Assembly: GCA_035041965.1 (NCBI GenBank)
Contig: JAPYMA010000289.1
Coordinates: 62,001-126,000 of the forward strand
Reading direction: 5' to 3'
DNA: 64,000 bases
DNA from: Anisakis pegreffii
Taxonomy: Eukaryota > Nematoda > Chromadorea > Rhabditida > Anisakidae
The notes under the pieces were generated by a model that did not search any database, had not been told where the DNA came from, and was given only the letters and a program-made list of their open reading frames with translations. Positions within the stretch are counted from its first letter, which is position 1. Every line of letters starts with the position of its first letter. Shown piece by piece: positions 28,501 to 41,698 of the stretch. The position numbers and the translations under genes were made by a program.

Positions 28501-31500
28501 TTTTCATCCCATCCGGGTTTTAGTTGGGGACGTCACAGTTGATGTAGCATCCTCGTGAATGGCTTCAATGAATGTCATTTCGTATATACTGCATAATTCA
28601 CAAACTAATTACATCTTAATTGAATATGCATTCAAAAATCGGGATGAATAAAGAAGCCTTTTAGCATTTTAGCAGTCCGACGAAGCTTCAACTAAATGAG
28701 AATGATTATGTTAATGCAATGTGAAGTGAATGAAAATTAGTTGTTGACTTCATCTATCAATTACATCCTTCGCTGACCACACCTCTTCGTTCTTTAACTA
28801 ATCCCTGTTTATTTCCATGTATCTCCTCACATATCTGTACGGCATTATCGTTGAAATGTTATGCTGTTTGAAACGCATTATCTTCTGAAAAACAAATAAA
28901 GCAAGGATGATAAAGAAAAGATAAAATTTACTTCCGGTCGCAGTATGATCCTTGTGGTTTATCGTGACAAATACTATTCGAGCATTTGCCTTGAATACAT
29001 AATCTAGCTGGATCCATGTCGTCGCAAGCTAATCCCTCCAACTCGGCACCGTTCTGTCGGCACCTTGTACACGCTTCACGCTCCCAGCGTTCGCCATTAC
29101 TCCTTAACAAAACTTATGCATATTGATGTCTGAATTCTTGATCAATAAAGACGAGAGCCCAACATTCCAATCTTCGCCAAATTTCTACTCTAAAAGCACG
29201 TCTGGAGTATGAATCACATGGAGTATGAATCATTTTACACCGACGCGAATCATCCATTCCGAAAATCTCTTCATTTCAGTGTTTCCTTATCGATTCTGAA
29301 GCATTATATTCTTGATGAAATTCGTTCGCTGCAATTCCCTCGTGCGATAAGTATATGTCAATAGTATGGTGTGGAATGAACCTGAGAATATTATGCTGAT
29401 GTGCGGGTAAGCATCGCGTATGTGAATTACCACAGCACAAATAACAGAAGTTGTCCTCTTCCATATCGCACTCGCATTCTTTCATACCACGAATTGAACA
29501 CACCGACACACAACTGAAGCATCAGTTTCTTATAAGTAACTTTTTCGAGATTGAGCATATATGTGTAAAAATTGTGAAAATGTATTGTTTCAACTTTTGC
29601 AAACAATTATATAAAATTTAGAATCGTTTTTGTTTGAAAGAAGGATCATAGTGAGATATATTATCTGTGAGACAGAAATGCATTAAAGTAAGTTGGATAT
29701 CAAACAATATTCTAAACTTCTCCCTTTTTCGATGCGAACGGGAAAAATATGAGAAATATGATAGGCCTCATAAAGATGAACTTTTATGTACATCATCAAA
29801 CGGCAATAAATTATTCTGATTGAATGGCTGTTACACGCTTGTATTGATAAATAAGAGCATCAATATTATTACGGAGCATTCGCTTCTATTGAAACGAAAC
29901 TCATTGATGCATGGTTTTTGTTCAGATCATTATACCAGTATAAAACCGCATTGAAGGAATCAAATGAATGCCACATAAAAGCGATTCGAACAGCTTTCGA
30001 AAGCCACATTTTTAGTGAAGCGTGTATGTCTGTTGATAGATTTGTCTTCAATGAATAAGTACGATAGGCTGGGATTGTGCTTTTTTGCTGTTCTCATTGA
30101 AGCAGCTTCATTTGATGCGTATCGAAAAACCATCTCATCACCTCATCAAACAACAACTGACATTATTTATTTGGACATAACGAATGTTCATGGCTAACTA
30201 CGCAGAAGACAGCCCATTATTCCATTCTTCGATATTATCTCTTTCGATTGAGAAGAAATTTTGAGGAATGCATAAATATTTTTATTGTCATCACAACATA
30301 GTGTCACTCAGAAACACAATAGCATTGTATTTGTGAGAATTATCACGTTTAAGATGTGTCCTCCTATCTCCGGGAAAACAACTTTTCTGCTTTCATTTGG
30401 TAATTGCATAGCGCTATCTCAACAAAAAAGCACAAAGCATTTTCGTACAGCTGCTTGGAAATGCTATACCACGAATTTTAACATTTCATCACATCATTCC
30501 ATGTTCCTATTTTCTGTTAACCCTAACTCAATGAAGTTATGCAAGAATTTGTAACAAAACTAGAATTTCCTTACGATTAGTTAAAATTTTCAGTTCCGAT
30601 TCCTGAGAACGGAAAATAACTTTATTTCGAAATAATTGTCCTGAAAATGTCTCTTAATCTCATTACTGATATGTGCCGCTTAGAATATGACGATACGTCC
30701 GAGATGGTTGGCAACATTGACAGTCCATCAGAAATTTCTGCATTAGATAGTGCCTGAATTCATCTCTAGTTACTCATAGACTTCTCCTTCGACTTGGACA
30801 GCCCAGCATGCAACAAAACTGAGTGATTTCTACAGACTGCTTGAATTTAAATTTGAATTTTTTTCAAAATCATCTCAAAAATTTTCAGCCGTTCTTTTCC
30901 AGCGATTCTTCAGTGCTATGATTTTCTGGGGATTTTGTTAAGGACTCATGCTGGGAAAATGCGTTGTTATCTTACAATACGCTTATATAAGCTTTTCTTT
31001 CTTTTCATCAAGCATACCGCCATTGAATGCTTATCCTGCTATTGAAACTAAAATAATTCAGTCGGACATAATTCAAAAATTGTCCAGATGATTTGAAGCA
31101 ATACTGAGATAATTGTTGTAACCAACTGGTTAGATGAATGGGCTTTCCGAAGGAGCGTCATCGATTTTTTGTGAATTCAATTGTTATAATGGTGCGCAAT
31201 TAAATATTCGCTACAAACTAATCAATGTTCTTAGAGCTGCAGTGTTGAAGCGTTATGTCTGAAGAGAAATACTCGAGCCCATTAATGAAACTTCTGGAGT
31301 TGGTTCGGTAATGAGGCCAAAAACAGGGCGTTTGTTTACTGCTGAAAGTAACAATGCTGCTGTTGCAAAGTGCCGCGAGGGATTGATTCAGTAGACAGAT
31401 GGCTCGGCTCTTCTCTTGTCTACAGTGATGAATTTGCAACAAGGAATATTCAAAAAACACGATACATGTGTCAAATTCGGTGGGAGAAAAATTGGATAGG

Positions 31501-34500
31501 AAGATGGAATTGTGAGTCCTTCAAAGTACAGTTCAGAATGTGCGAATCGAATTTGTTAGGAACATGGACGGCTGGTAATTCATCTGGTTTATGTCAGATA
31601 ATTGAAATATGATTGGTAATGCGTCAAAAAATTGCAACGAAAAACTAAGTTGACATGTGTGTGTTTTATGGCAGAACGCTGCCTGGATATTCATAAGTTA
31701 CAAAGAATAAAGCAGTTACTCATCGATGCCTACCATGTTTGATCATTATTCTCTCACTCCAAAGCCAATCATCTAAATAACTGATAGAATTGATAGATTG
31801 CAATGAGGGATTAAGAGGAGTATAGTTGGAGATTGCTGAGCACTGACGATAGCCGGAAGACGTAGATGATTGATAGCTTTGTGGTAATATTATCGCTGTT
31901 TTGTTCATTTGGTTTGATTTATTCGTTCCTCTTTAAATGCTGATTGACTTGTCATTTAGCAAACAAATAGCTTCATTTGTGCAGCTGATAGTAATTAGTC
32001 AACTGACTTTTGTTTCGCTTTTTTTTAAAGACCATCGTTGAACCACCTAAATATGCACACAAAAAAACTGAGAGGTTGTGATAATTAATTTTCATAATTC
32101 AGCTGCTGACATCTCTTCTCACTTCGGCACTGAAGATTATCACTCAATCACAATCGCTCACCAATATAAAAGGAGAAAATGCACAGTTCATTCAAAAGAA
32201 TGCTTCATGAAATTTTCAAATACTGATTTCATTTGTCACTCCCGTCGTTGCTTTTGGGAGCAGGAATCGTTATGAAGCTCAGTAAAATAGCTGAATTGCA
32301 CCATAATTTCTATTGCTCTTCAGTCAGTTATAAGTGATTCTTCGAAAGCAAAATCTCTCGTCAATTATATAAACCACTCCAAAACGCGATGCATTCAAGT
32401 TAAAATCTTCCTAAGATGGTTTCGAACTGACTTAAGATCTGAATGCGTAATATCTCCCGATTAGTGCTCTCTTCACTGATGAATTTGCAGCTAGTTGACA
32501 AATTTATGGGGAAGCTATCATGATCAATCTGAAAATAACAATCAAATCAATTTGCTTGTTATTTTCAGCTCATCATGAAAAAAATTCACTCTTTGTGTGC
32601 AACTGTAGCCTTTAAAAAGATTCAGTCGCAGATCAGAATGCTTTAAGCAACTGTTTCATTAATCGGTGATACTACTCTGTTTCATTTTTGTAACTGAACG
32701 CAAGCTATCGATAAATGGATGCAAATTTAAGGCGATATTACTTCAGTAGCTTAATTTCAGTTACTCTAAACAGTCAGTTAATTCAGTTTGAGTGGTTGGC
32801 ATTCGAAATAATTGTATAGGGACAGACGGGAATGAAATACAACTCAGGAATTGCACTTGCGAATGTTTTGTACAATTTTCCAGTATCTGGGATGATAATA
32901 TTGTAATCGAAAATGAGTCTGATGCAGAGGTATCGGTCAACGAACTAAACCGTTTCTGAAACCAGTTAACGACTGCAAATTATTCCAGATCGAAAAAATT
33001 CTCTCATGCTAATTGAACAGCGATGTTGAAAACTCCGTGAAAGTTAACAAAATATGAATGAATGATGTGAATATGTAAAGGCGGAATTTTTTTTATACGG
33101 ATTCTCAATTTCATCGGATATTCATTTGGGTATTGAAGAAGATAAGGATGGATGCACGTTAAGTGTTGTGGTGAAATTCAATAAAAATGCCGTAAATTGG
33201 TTGTTTGCTTTGGTTCGTTGTCCTGAATTCTTAAAATTTATAACAACTATCGGCATCGGTTCACCACACAAAGACCATGGCCAATTGATCACACACTCGA
33301 AAACGTCTAACTCTCCCATATCTAACTCTCATCCTATTTATGATACATTTGTTTGATGGAGTGCAACAGCAAAGTGAAAAAATGTAGCCGTTCCTTCAAC
33401 AAATTGTTTGAAACATTCTTGTTTTGCTCTCACGATTAAGCGTCATACAAGATACTATCTGAGAAGGTTCAGCAAACTGTTTTAATTCCGTGAAAAGTAC
33501 ACTTTAAAATCATTTAAAGTAAATTGTTTCATATCCACGTCTGATTAAAATCACTATTTTAAATTTTCATCCATGAAAAATTTCCAAATAATTGACGAAA
33601 CCCCTGATGTATAATTCATAAACGAACAAATTTTAAAAAAGTTTGAGCTAGTGTTGACGACTGAGACGGTGAATTAGTAGTTCTCAGATGTATTTCTGTT
33701 TTATTTCCCACCTAAAGGTAGAGTCCAACCACTCCGAAAGCTGAGTCAACAAATAATGCAAAAATAAGACAAAAAAAATGAATGTTTTGTTTCATGTTGA
33801 TTTTTCGATGTGAGCTTCGCATATTATTAATTCAGTTGCTGTTTTGAGTAGCGGGGCATTACATTTAGCGACTTTATTGACTATTTTCTCTGCTAGACAT
33901 TTTTCAACCACACTTCACAATTATAGCATATCAGCGCTGTGTTGAAGCAGTAACTCTCTGTCAGATGTAACTCATCCAATTTCAGTTTGAAAAATTCTCG
34001 TAACTTTTTTCTGCTTTAGGAACGAATTGCAACGAAAAGTAAAGAAACAGTTTTTGCACAGTTTTCATCCTATTAAGTTCAGGTGATCGCAGGATGAACT
34101 AGTGAGTACTGTTGCTATAATTCAGCATCATTGTGCATCTTCAAAGAATGTCTGCGTCTTCGAGGAATTGCTTTCGTTGTGTTTTTGCGAAAGTGAGTAT
34201 TATATATTCGCAATAGAAACGTTTGAGTTATCTTGCACAATTACGCCACAATTTAATCATCTGTAAATTTTCATTTCGATTCTGCGAATTGATGAAAATA
34301 ATTGAAGTGCAGCGATGAGCTATCTTCAAATGGAGTATAAACGAACAAACAAAATTAGTGGATCGTTCGAGTGCTTTTGAAGCGATAATTGGTTCCGAGA
34401 AATTGAATCGAACTGGAGAATTGAGAAGTGCTCAAAGATCTTTACTTATACAGCGAATACGTTTCTTTGTTAGGATTTAACATATCTGATAACATTACCC

Positions 34501-37500
34501 ATAGTCATTATTCTAAACGGTTACTGGAATGGACGATCTTGAATGTCACGTTTTGTATGCAAAGTTTTGTTACTTAGGCCAAATTCTGAAGCAATTTGTT
34601 TCGTTCGTCTCGAATTTGCCTTGTTCCGTACTATTTTTCTGCCCTCTTCTAACTATTACTCCATGAAATGTCGAATATGATCAAGTTGAATTCATGAACG
34701 ATAATTTGAAACTCGGCCGAATGAAATGTTCATTGTTGCATCGTAAAAGTTAACTCTTAACAAGTCGTATAACTGAAATCTCATCTTTATTATGTGAACA
34801 CTCTATCAAGCAGCTAATTATGTGCGCATTCAGTAACGCAACATTGCGTGCCATGTGCTCATTTCAAAGTAGTCGCATTGGTCTGATTAATCTTGGGAAG
34901 TGATTTCCTTCTCGTTTTGGTTTTATCTCCTAAATTACTCGCTTTTTTTCCGAGCGTGCTTGCAAAATTGTTTGAACTGTTAGTGTCATTTCCACATACA
35001 AGCCGTCTGTTTTTCAAATGAAGCATGCAGATCGGCAGCTCTCCAGTTGTATCCTATTTTTAGTGCAAAAAAATATTCGATTGAATTTGCAAAAAATAAT
35101 TTCTGTTGCAAAAACTATTCGATTTTTATTCGATTCGTTGGCAAACGGTTACGGAATCTTGATGAGATAACATGTATACACACAATGCCCACTGGATTAC
35201 CAAAGAGTGGGACGCAAATGGAATGAGATAGTATTGCATTCAACATGCCATGAAAACTAGCACTCGCACTTTATCCAGACAAAACTTGTTCCTACTAAAG
35301 CGCTGACATATTCGGTAAACAAGTTTTCATAGAACTATTGAAAGTTTCACGTGAAATTGTGAAAAAGAAACATTTCAAAGAAATTGCGTATACCTTGAAT
35401 TGCGACAGATTCGTGCATCACTGGCCGAACACACTTCATTTTCAACGCAAGATGATTGCTGTGTTGAATGACAGCTATGTTGTTGAGATAGCCACACGAC
35501 CATCACAATCAGTGCACGGCCGTAGAGCATGGAACAATTTTTGAGAGGAACAAGAGAGCAGCTCAAAGCTGTATATGTCAGTTATGTTTTCAGATAATAT
35601 TGATAATACTCACCAGTTATGCACACAAATACCAACACAAGCAGCAGCCTTACTCACTCACACCAATAATGCTCTCTTAGCAAGTAGTGCACGTTTAACA
35701 ATAATGCCTCAAAATCGTTCACACCTTCTCATGTCCACTCGTCAGTCTCGAAGAGTGCTCCTCCGAATTTGTTTCTGATATCTGAAATGAGGTAATTCTC
35801 CATTATCATTGTCGAATGTCATTCACAATCACTGTTTCACGTACACTTTACATTTGCTGTTTTTCCTCAATGAGGTGTCCAAATGGAACATTATTACGCA
35901 GCTACTACATCGTCGAATAAAATTACGAGTATCAATATTTCATTTGCAGATAGTTTAACGAGCGAAGGTATCTAGATCGGTATCAAAACGATCAAGCTAT
36001 CAAAAATGTTAAAAGAATTATCAACAAGAGTATGAAAAACTACAAGCAAACAAACCGTCCAACTAAAATTATCGAACTGTCTAAACACCGATCAAAAATA
36101 ATCAGCACTATGTTTGAGTGTTATCAGCGCATTCCATGTCAACTTACATGATTTGTATTCCACTTTGTCCTAATGGATGTTCTATCGTGACTGAAAACAA
36201 TTCTCAGATCTAGACGTCAAGTATGCAAGTTTAGGTGGTGGGAGTCGAGTGTGCATGCACAATTGTATAATTCATTCGAATTGTAATAGGAATATGAACA
36301 AAAACATGTTAATTGTTTCCTTTATATACTATTCGAAGCTAAGTTACTATGAAGTATTAATGAGTTGTTTAAGCAAAGTATCATGCTGGATGCTTGTTAA
36401 ATCATTCATTTGAATCTGAGTTTTCTTTACTATTCAGAGCGTTTTAGCATTGACAAATTGAATTTTTCCTTCTCTTCACGCCTTTCGTTAACTAATCTCT
36501 GTAAAATTATCTTTTCGTATAGATACACTCCAACACATTCATATCTTATGTGTGCTTTCAGTCGGTATGGATGACAACTCGAAGCATTTATGTTGTTGAG
36601 GGGGAGATATCCGCAGAATCAAAACCTTTGGGGAAATGTAGATTTCCCCAAAGATTTGGGAAATCTACATTGGATCCGATTATTAGTCGAAGTTTACAGT
36701 CGAATTTTGGTAGCTTTGAACGGTAGGATTGTTCCAGGAAACACAAAGGAACGTAGCAAATTCGTAAATGCCAAATGCTTTCAAATGAATGCACGTTTTT
36801 GAACGCGAAATTATTATGCAGAGAAACGTGCAGCAGCAGGCGTATTCGTTACAGCTATTGAATACTAAAATGTAGCGCTGAAATATGAATTTTTTGCATA
36901 TTGCATTTATTCAAGTACATTTACCAAATATCACTATTATAGAAGGCATCATTTTGAACATGGTCTCCGTTCGTAGAAGTCAAAAACATATGAACATGCT
37001 CTGTTGCATCGATTGACCTTTCTGCGGTGGTCTTTAGGAATGAATTGTACTGTTACAAAGCGATTTGAGAGCTTTTGTTTGTTGAATTTGCTAAGTGGAA
37101 AAACGCAAATTCAGTCAAATACAATGAATGATATTTGCTTGGTTGAACCTATTCTCATTGTTTAGCTGATTATTTAAACATCATTTGGTATCATTGTTGA
37201 CCAATAAGTGAAACAATAGGTCAGTAAGTGAAAAATTGTATAGAATGATTTTTCTATCAACGGAGCGCCAACGAAAGATGATCCAAAAAAATAAAATCAG
37301 TGGAAAAGAATTGAATTGAATAAGTATTTCAAATGGCAAGTGTTGAAAGTTTGACGGGATTGTTATAGTTTCAGCAACACACGAAGAGCACCTGTCAATG
37401 TGGAACATTAAGCGAATGATTGAACAACTTTATCAGCTTAAACAGCAGATGTTTCGCGATTCAGCTATTAAAAGTGAACGATTCAGCAATTGTTTCCGCG

Positions 37501-40500
37501 AAATTGCTCTTAATGCGCCATCGGTTGAGCGCATTTTATAATCTGGTGTTTTAATGACAAAAACTATAAAGCTTGTACGCCGTCGATGATTTCTAAAACA
37601 GTATGAATCAGTGATGCGCCTGATAAAGTGTCCAAATTAATTCAAATTCATTTTTGATCACTCATTAGGCGTACACTTCGATATCGCTGTAGATAGGCGA
37701 TGCACATGATATGTGCATTCATTATTCTCGAAAAACCACAATTCATTAGTCAGCGATGTTAGTGAAGAAATTCGATACGAACAAACTAGAAACAAGCGTG
37801 AAAGAAATGCGCAGATGCACAAACTTCGATGATTGACTTGATTAGTCCGATCTACATCAAAATGAAAACAATTTCACAATCAATGCTGATTGTGGTTGAA
37901 GAAAATGGCTTTCGTCTTCATTTGTTGGGCGCAACACAACATCATTAATTTTTCATTTGCATGTTGCATCTTCGGAGAGCGAAAAACTTGTTGTTAGCAC
38001 CACTCCTTTATGTGCGATTTATATATCGCCTGGTGAAGCTAGGTGATGAATGTTGCGTTTGTTTTCGTTATTGATAGAAATGTTTACAGCAACATTTCGA
38101 TAGGTCATAAATCTAACACATTCGCCGTGATTAAGACTGATGTCTGGGTGGTAACAGTTACATTAGTTGTAATATATTTGTTTGTGCAGAGGCGAAAACG
38201 ATGAAACGGAACTGTCGTAACTCAATATGTGAGATGGATCAGCGGCGATCTTAAGTGATGATGCTAGCGCTTAATTGGTTGCTGACCCGTTCGCGTTTCA
38301 CCTGATTTAGACAATCGCTGGGAATTGATGAGAACTTGAGAAAGAGCAGAAATCGAAAAGTAATATCCGCTGCTTTGAGCCCGAGCCAATCGTCAACAAT
38401 CGAAATATTATTGTTGAGTGACCGATTCCGTTTATTGGGAAGAATTAGCAGGGACTGAGTATTCATTTGAAAATTTCATGGTGACGACGTTCTATTATCT
38501 TTTTGACTATAATTTTTTCGTTGCTTTCACAAAAATTCGAATAGAGACGCGTTGTACTACACAACTATCGTGCCTAGTATACGAAGCCGAATAAAACACA
38601 ATAATCGAATTAATAGCAATAGTGCAAATGTTTTGTTGAACTGTGACACTGTTCGATGCGCCCGTGAACAAATACGTTCACTCAATAATTGCGTTCGTAT
38701 TTGGGTTTGTATCGTGTATTGACACTATATAAAGCCGCCTGCAATTGGAGTGTATAAAACTCACTTTATTTACTTCGGAAAGACGATAAACTTATCGAAA
38801 ATTTTGCTTGTTACGATAGAGGCGTTCATGAAACTTGTTGATCGTTTCATAGGTAATCTCAAATTCATAGTCACATTCAGTTATTCTATGATTCATGCGT
38901 CAGCATACGCTTTTACGTCAACAAATATTCATGTTTGCAGTGAAAAAAGCTGTACGAATTAGGATAGCTGTGAAAGACACGAAATGATCTTTGAAACTGG
39001 AATACAGATTGAATTTGAATTTCAAATAATATGCGCATTCAGGTATACCAGAATGGTATTTGTTCGAGGCGCGATAAGGTTTACATCGAATTACAGTCTA
39101 ATTTTTTTGCAATGATGCTTAAAATCTAACGTCTATTAGGCTGTGCAAATCTTCGCTGAAAACAGCGCGGTGGACGTGTGCTTGCTTAATCATGCAAATT
39201 GCGATCTTTCAGTTGTTCATTCAATGGAGCACGTTGAGATTGATACATTATTGGAATTGACAAGTGCATTAGATGCTCTGAACAACCAAGCATTCATCGC
39301 TTGTTTCATTAGCGTTGACTTTATATTTGAGCACGAATGCATCTCGGCACTTTCACTTATTGCTCAGGTACTGATTTGTTGCTGAAGACAATTAAGACGC
39401 ATTCATATTCAACTGTTCACTTGCGTAAGATAATTATCGAAGAATGGTTTGTTGATTTTGCTGGTAGCATGGGTACTTAGAATTTCTTATGTACTTTTGC
39501 ATTCAATTTACTGATAACGTACGCTCCTAATATGGGTCTGAAACTGCATCCAAATTGATAGCGGATTCACAGCGATCATTTAGAAAAGTTTTTTTTAACA
39601 TCAAGAAAGACCGTATATTTATCGTTTGTCGCAAAATATAGCAAAAATCATCATTAACGATTGATTGACATATGTAATGATGTGATTGCTATTATGTATG
39701 ACGTGAAAATTACTGTTGAAGTTGATAAGCCCATACCACTAAGAAGATTATCTCACTTTCAGATGATGAATGAATCACGGCAAGATAGGATGCTTAGCAA
39801 CCAAAATTTTTTATTTTTTTTTATAAATTATTTAATGGACCATGTTGCTTGTAATTTCAAAATTTATTGTCATCGCAACACAATACACAGAAAGAGAGCA
39901 CTCATCAATCACTATTCGTTATTTCCACAAATTTTTATCACAACTTTGAAAGAATGAATTTAGCAATGTGAATGGGGAACTTTTTTTGATCGGATAAACA
40001 AAAGGATTAGATTGCACCGCTTTTTAAACGATGTATTCCAATCATTTCTAAGTGATCATCTCCAGGTGAATAAGACTTCGTGTTTGCTCATTAATGACTT
40101 CAGTGATTGATCTATTTGCACAAATTCCCTTTTCGCAGCAAACACAATTGTAAGCTTACAAACAGCACATTTCTCGCTTGTGTTTGATATTTCTGAATGA
40201 ATGATGCTATTCAAGGACGACGGAGGAGGGATAATGTCTGTTCGAAAGATTTATTCATTTATTTATTTGAATCAGTTTGATGTGAAAAAAATCGCTGAAA
40301 AGTTGTCATTTGAGAATCGTTCGTCGAAATTACACTTTCAGTATGATAAATGAGTGCAACAACACCAAAATCACACATCCTTCCTTCTGAACAGATGAAT
40401 AGCCTCGGCCACATAGTTTATGTATGTGAATGTTATGTAGGAAGGAGGAAAATTTTCACATGTAATTGATTTCTTAAAAACTAAGAACAACCATCTCACA

Positions 40501-41602
40501 TCGTTGTTTCGCAGGCAGCGACTACTGCTTAATCCACAGTCAATAGAGCCCTTGGAACACATCGAACAACTCGTTTGATGCTCCATGCAAATGAGACCAT
40601 ATGAACCTAATGCAGTAGCAAACTACAAATTTCTTACAAATTGTAAGGCGTGAAAAATAGCGACGATAGCGAAAAGATGATTGTGCAAAAAGAATGAGGA
40701 AAATGTTCATATGAAACGGATAGGGACAGTGGACGTAACAAAATAATTGCAGAAATAAGCGTCCGTTTGAGTTGTAATTGAGACTGATAAGTGCAAATAA
40801 TAACATAGATTGGATCTACCAAACAAATTATTAATTTATCAACTACATATGGACAACCACATACATACCAATTCTTACTTATGTGTCACATTAATAAACT
40901 GAATTATATAAATAGCACAATCGAAAAAATGGATATTAGAAATAGATTATTATGGGCCATATGAGTCGTTCAATATCGACTATTTATCAATCGTTCATAG
41001 ATATGTCTCTCTTCGATCGGTTCATATCATTCTTTAAAAGAATTCCTTACTTAGAAAGTAAATTCAGCTTAATTCATCATTTGCTACAACTCAATGCTTC
41101 ATTATTCATTTTCTAGAGAATTTCTTCGTTCATTCCTACTTTTGATTGATTCGTACTGATTTATTCCATCATTCAACGTATTCAATCGGATCAGTTCGAA
41201 TTTCTACATCTAGAGCTCATGAATATCTCTTCCATATCACTCTCGCGGTCTAATGTGCACTTGATTGATGCAACGAATTATTTATGGCCTACATTCAAAA
41301 CTTACGTCAATTCCAGGTATAAATTACTGAACTGATTGAAGTAGTCAACGAATGAAAATTGTTGCGACAGATTGCTAGACGGAGAGTAAACGAATGCGAC
41401 GGTTCAGTAATTTGGTAAGGTAGTAAGCAAAAGTAACGGAACATCAAACGCTTACGACGTACTTTAATCGTCGTTACTAATTTCAGAAGAGGGAATTTGA
41501 AGCTTTATGATCCACATATATGTGAATGCAGTGAGCACATGAGTTTTTGGATCTCCAGGGAATACCGAATAGCATCAAAACATTATTGGAATAGCATTTG
41601 CT

Positions 41603-41698
<96 letters not shown>

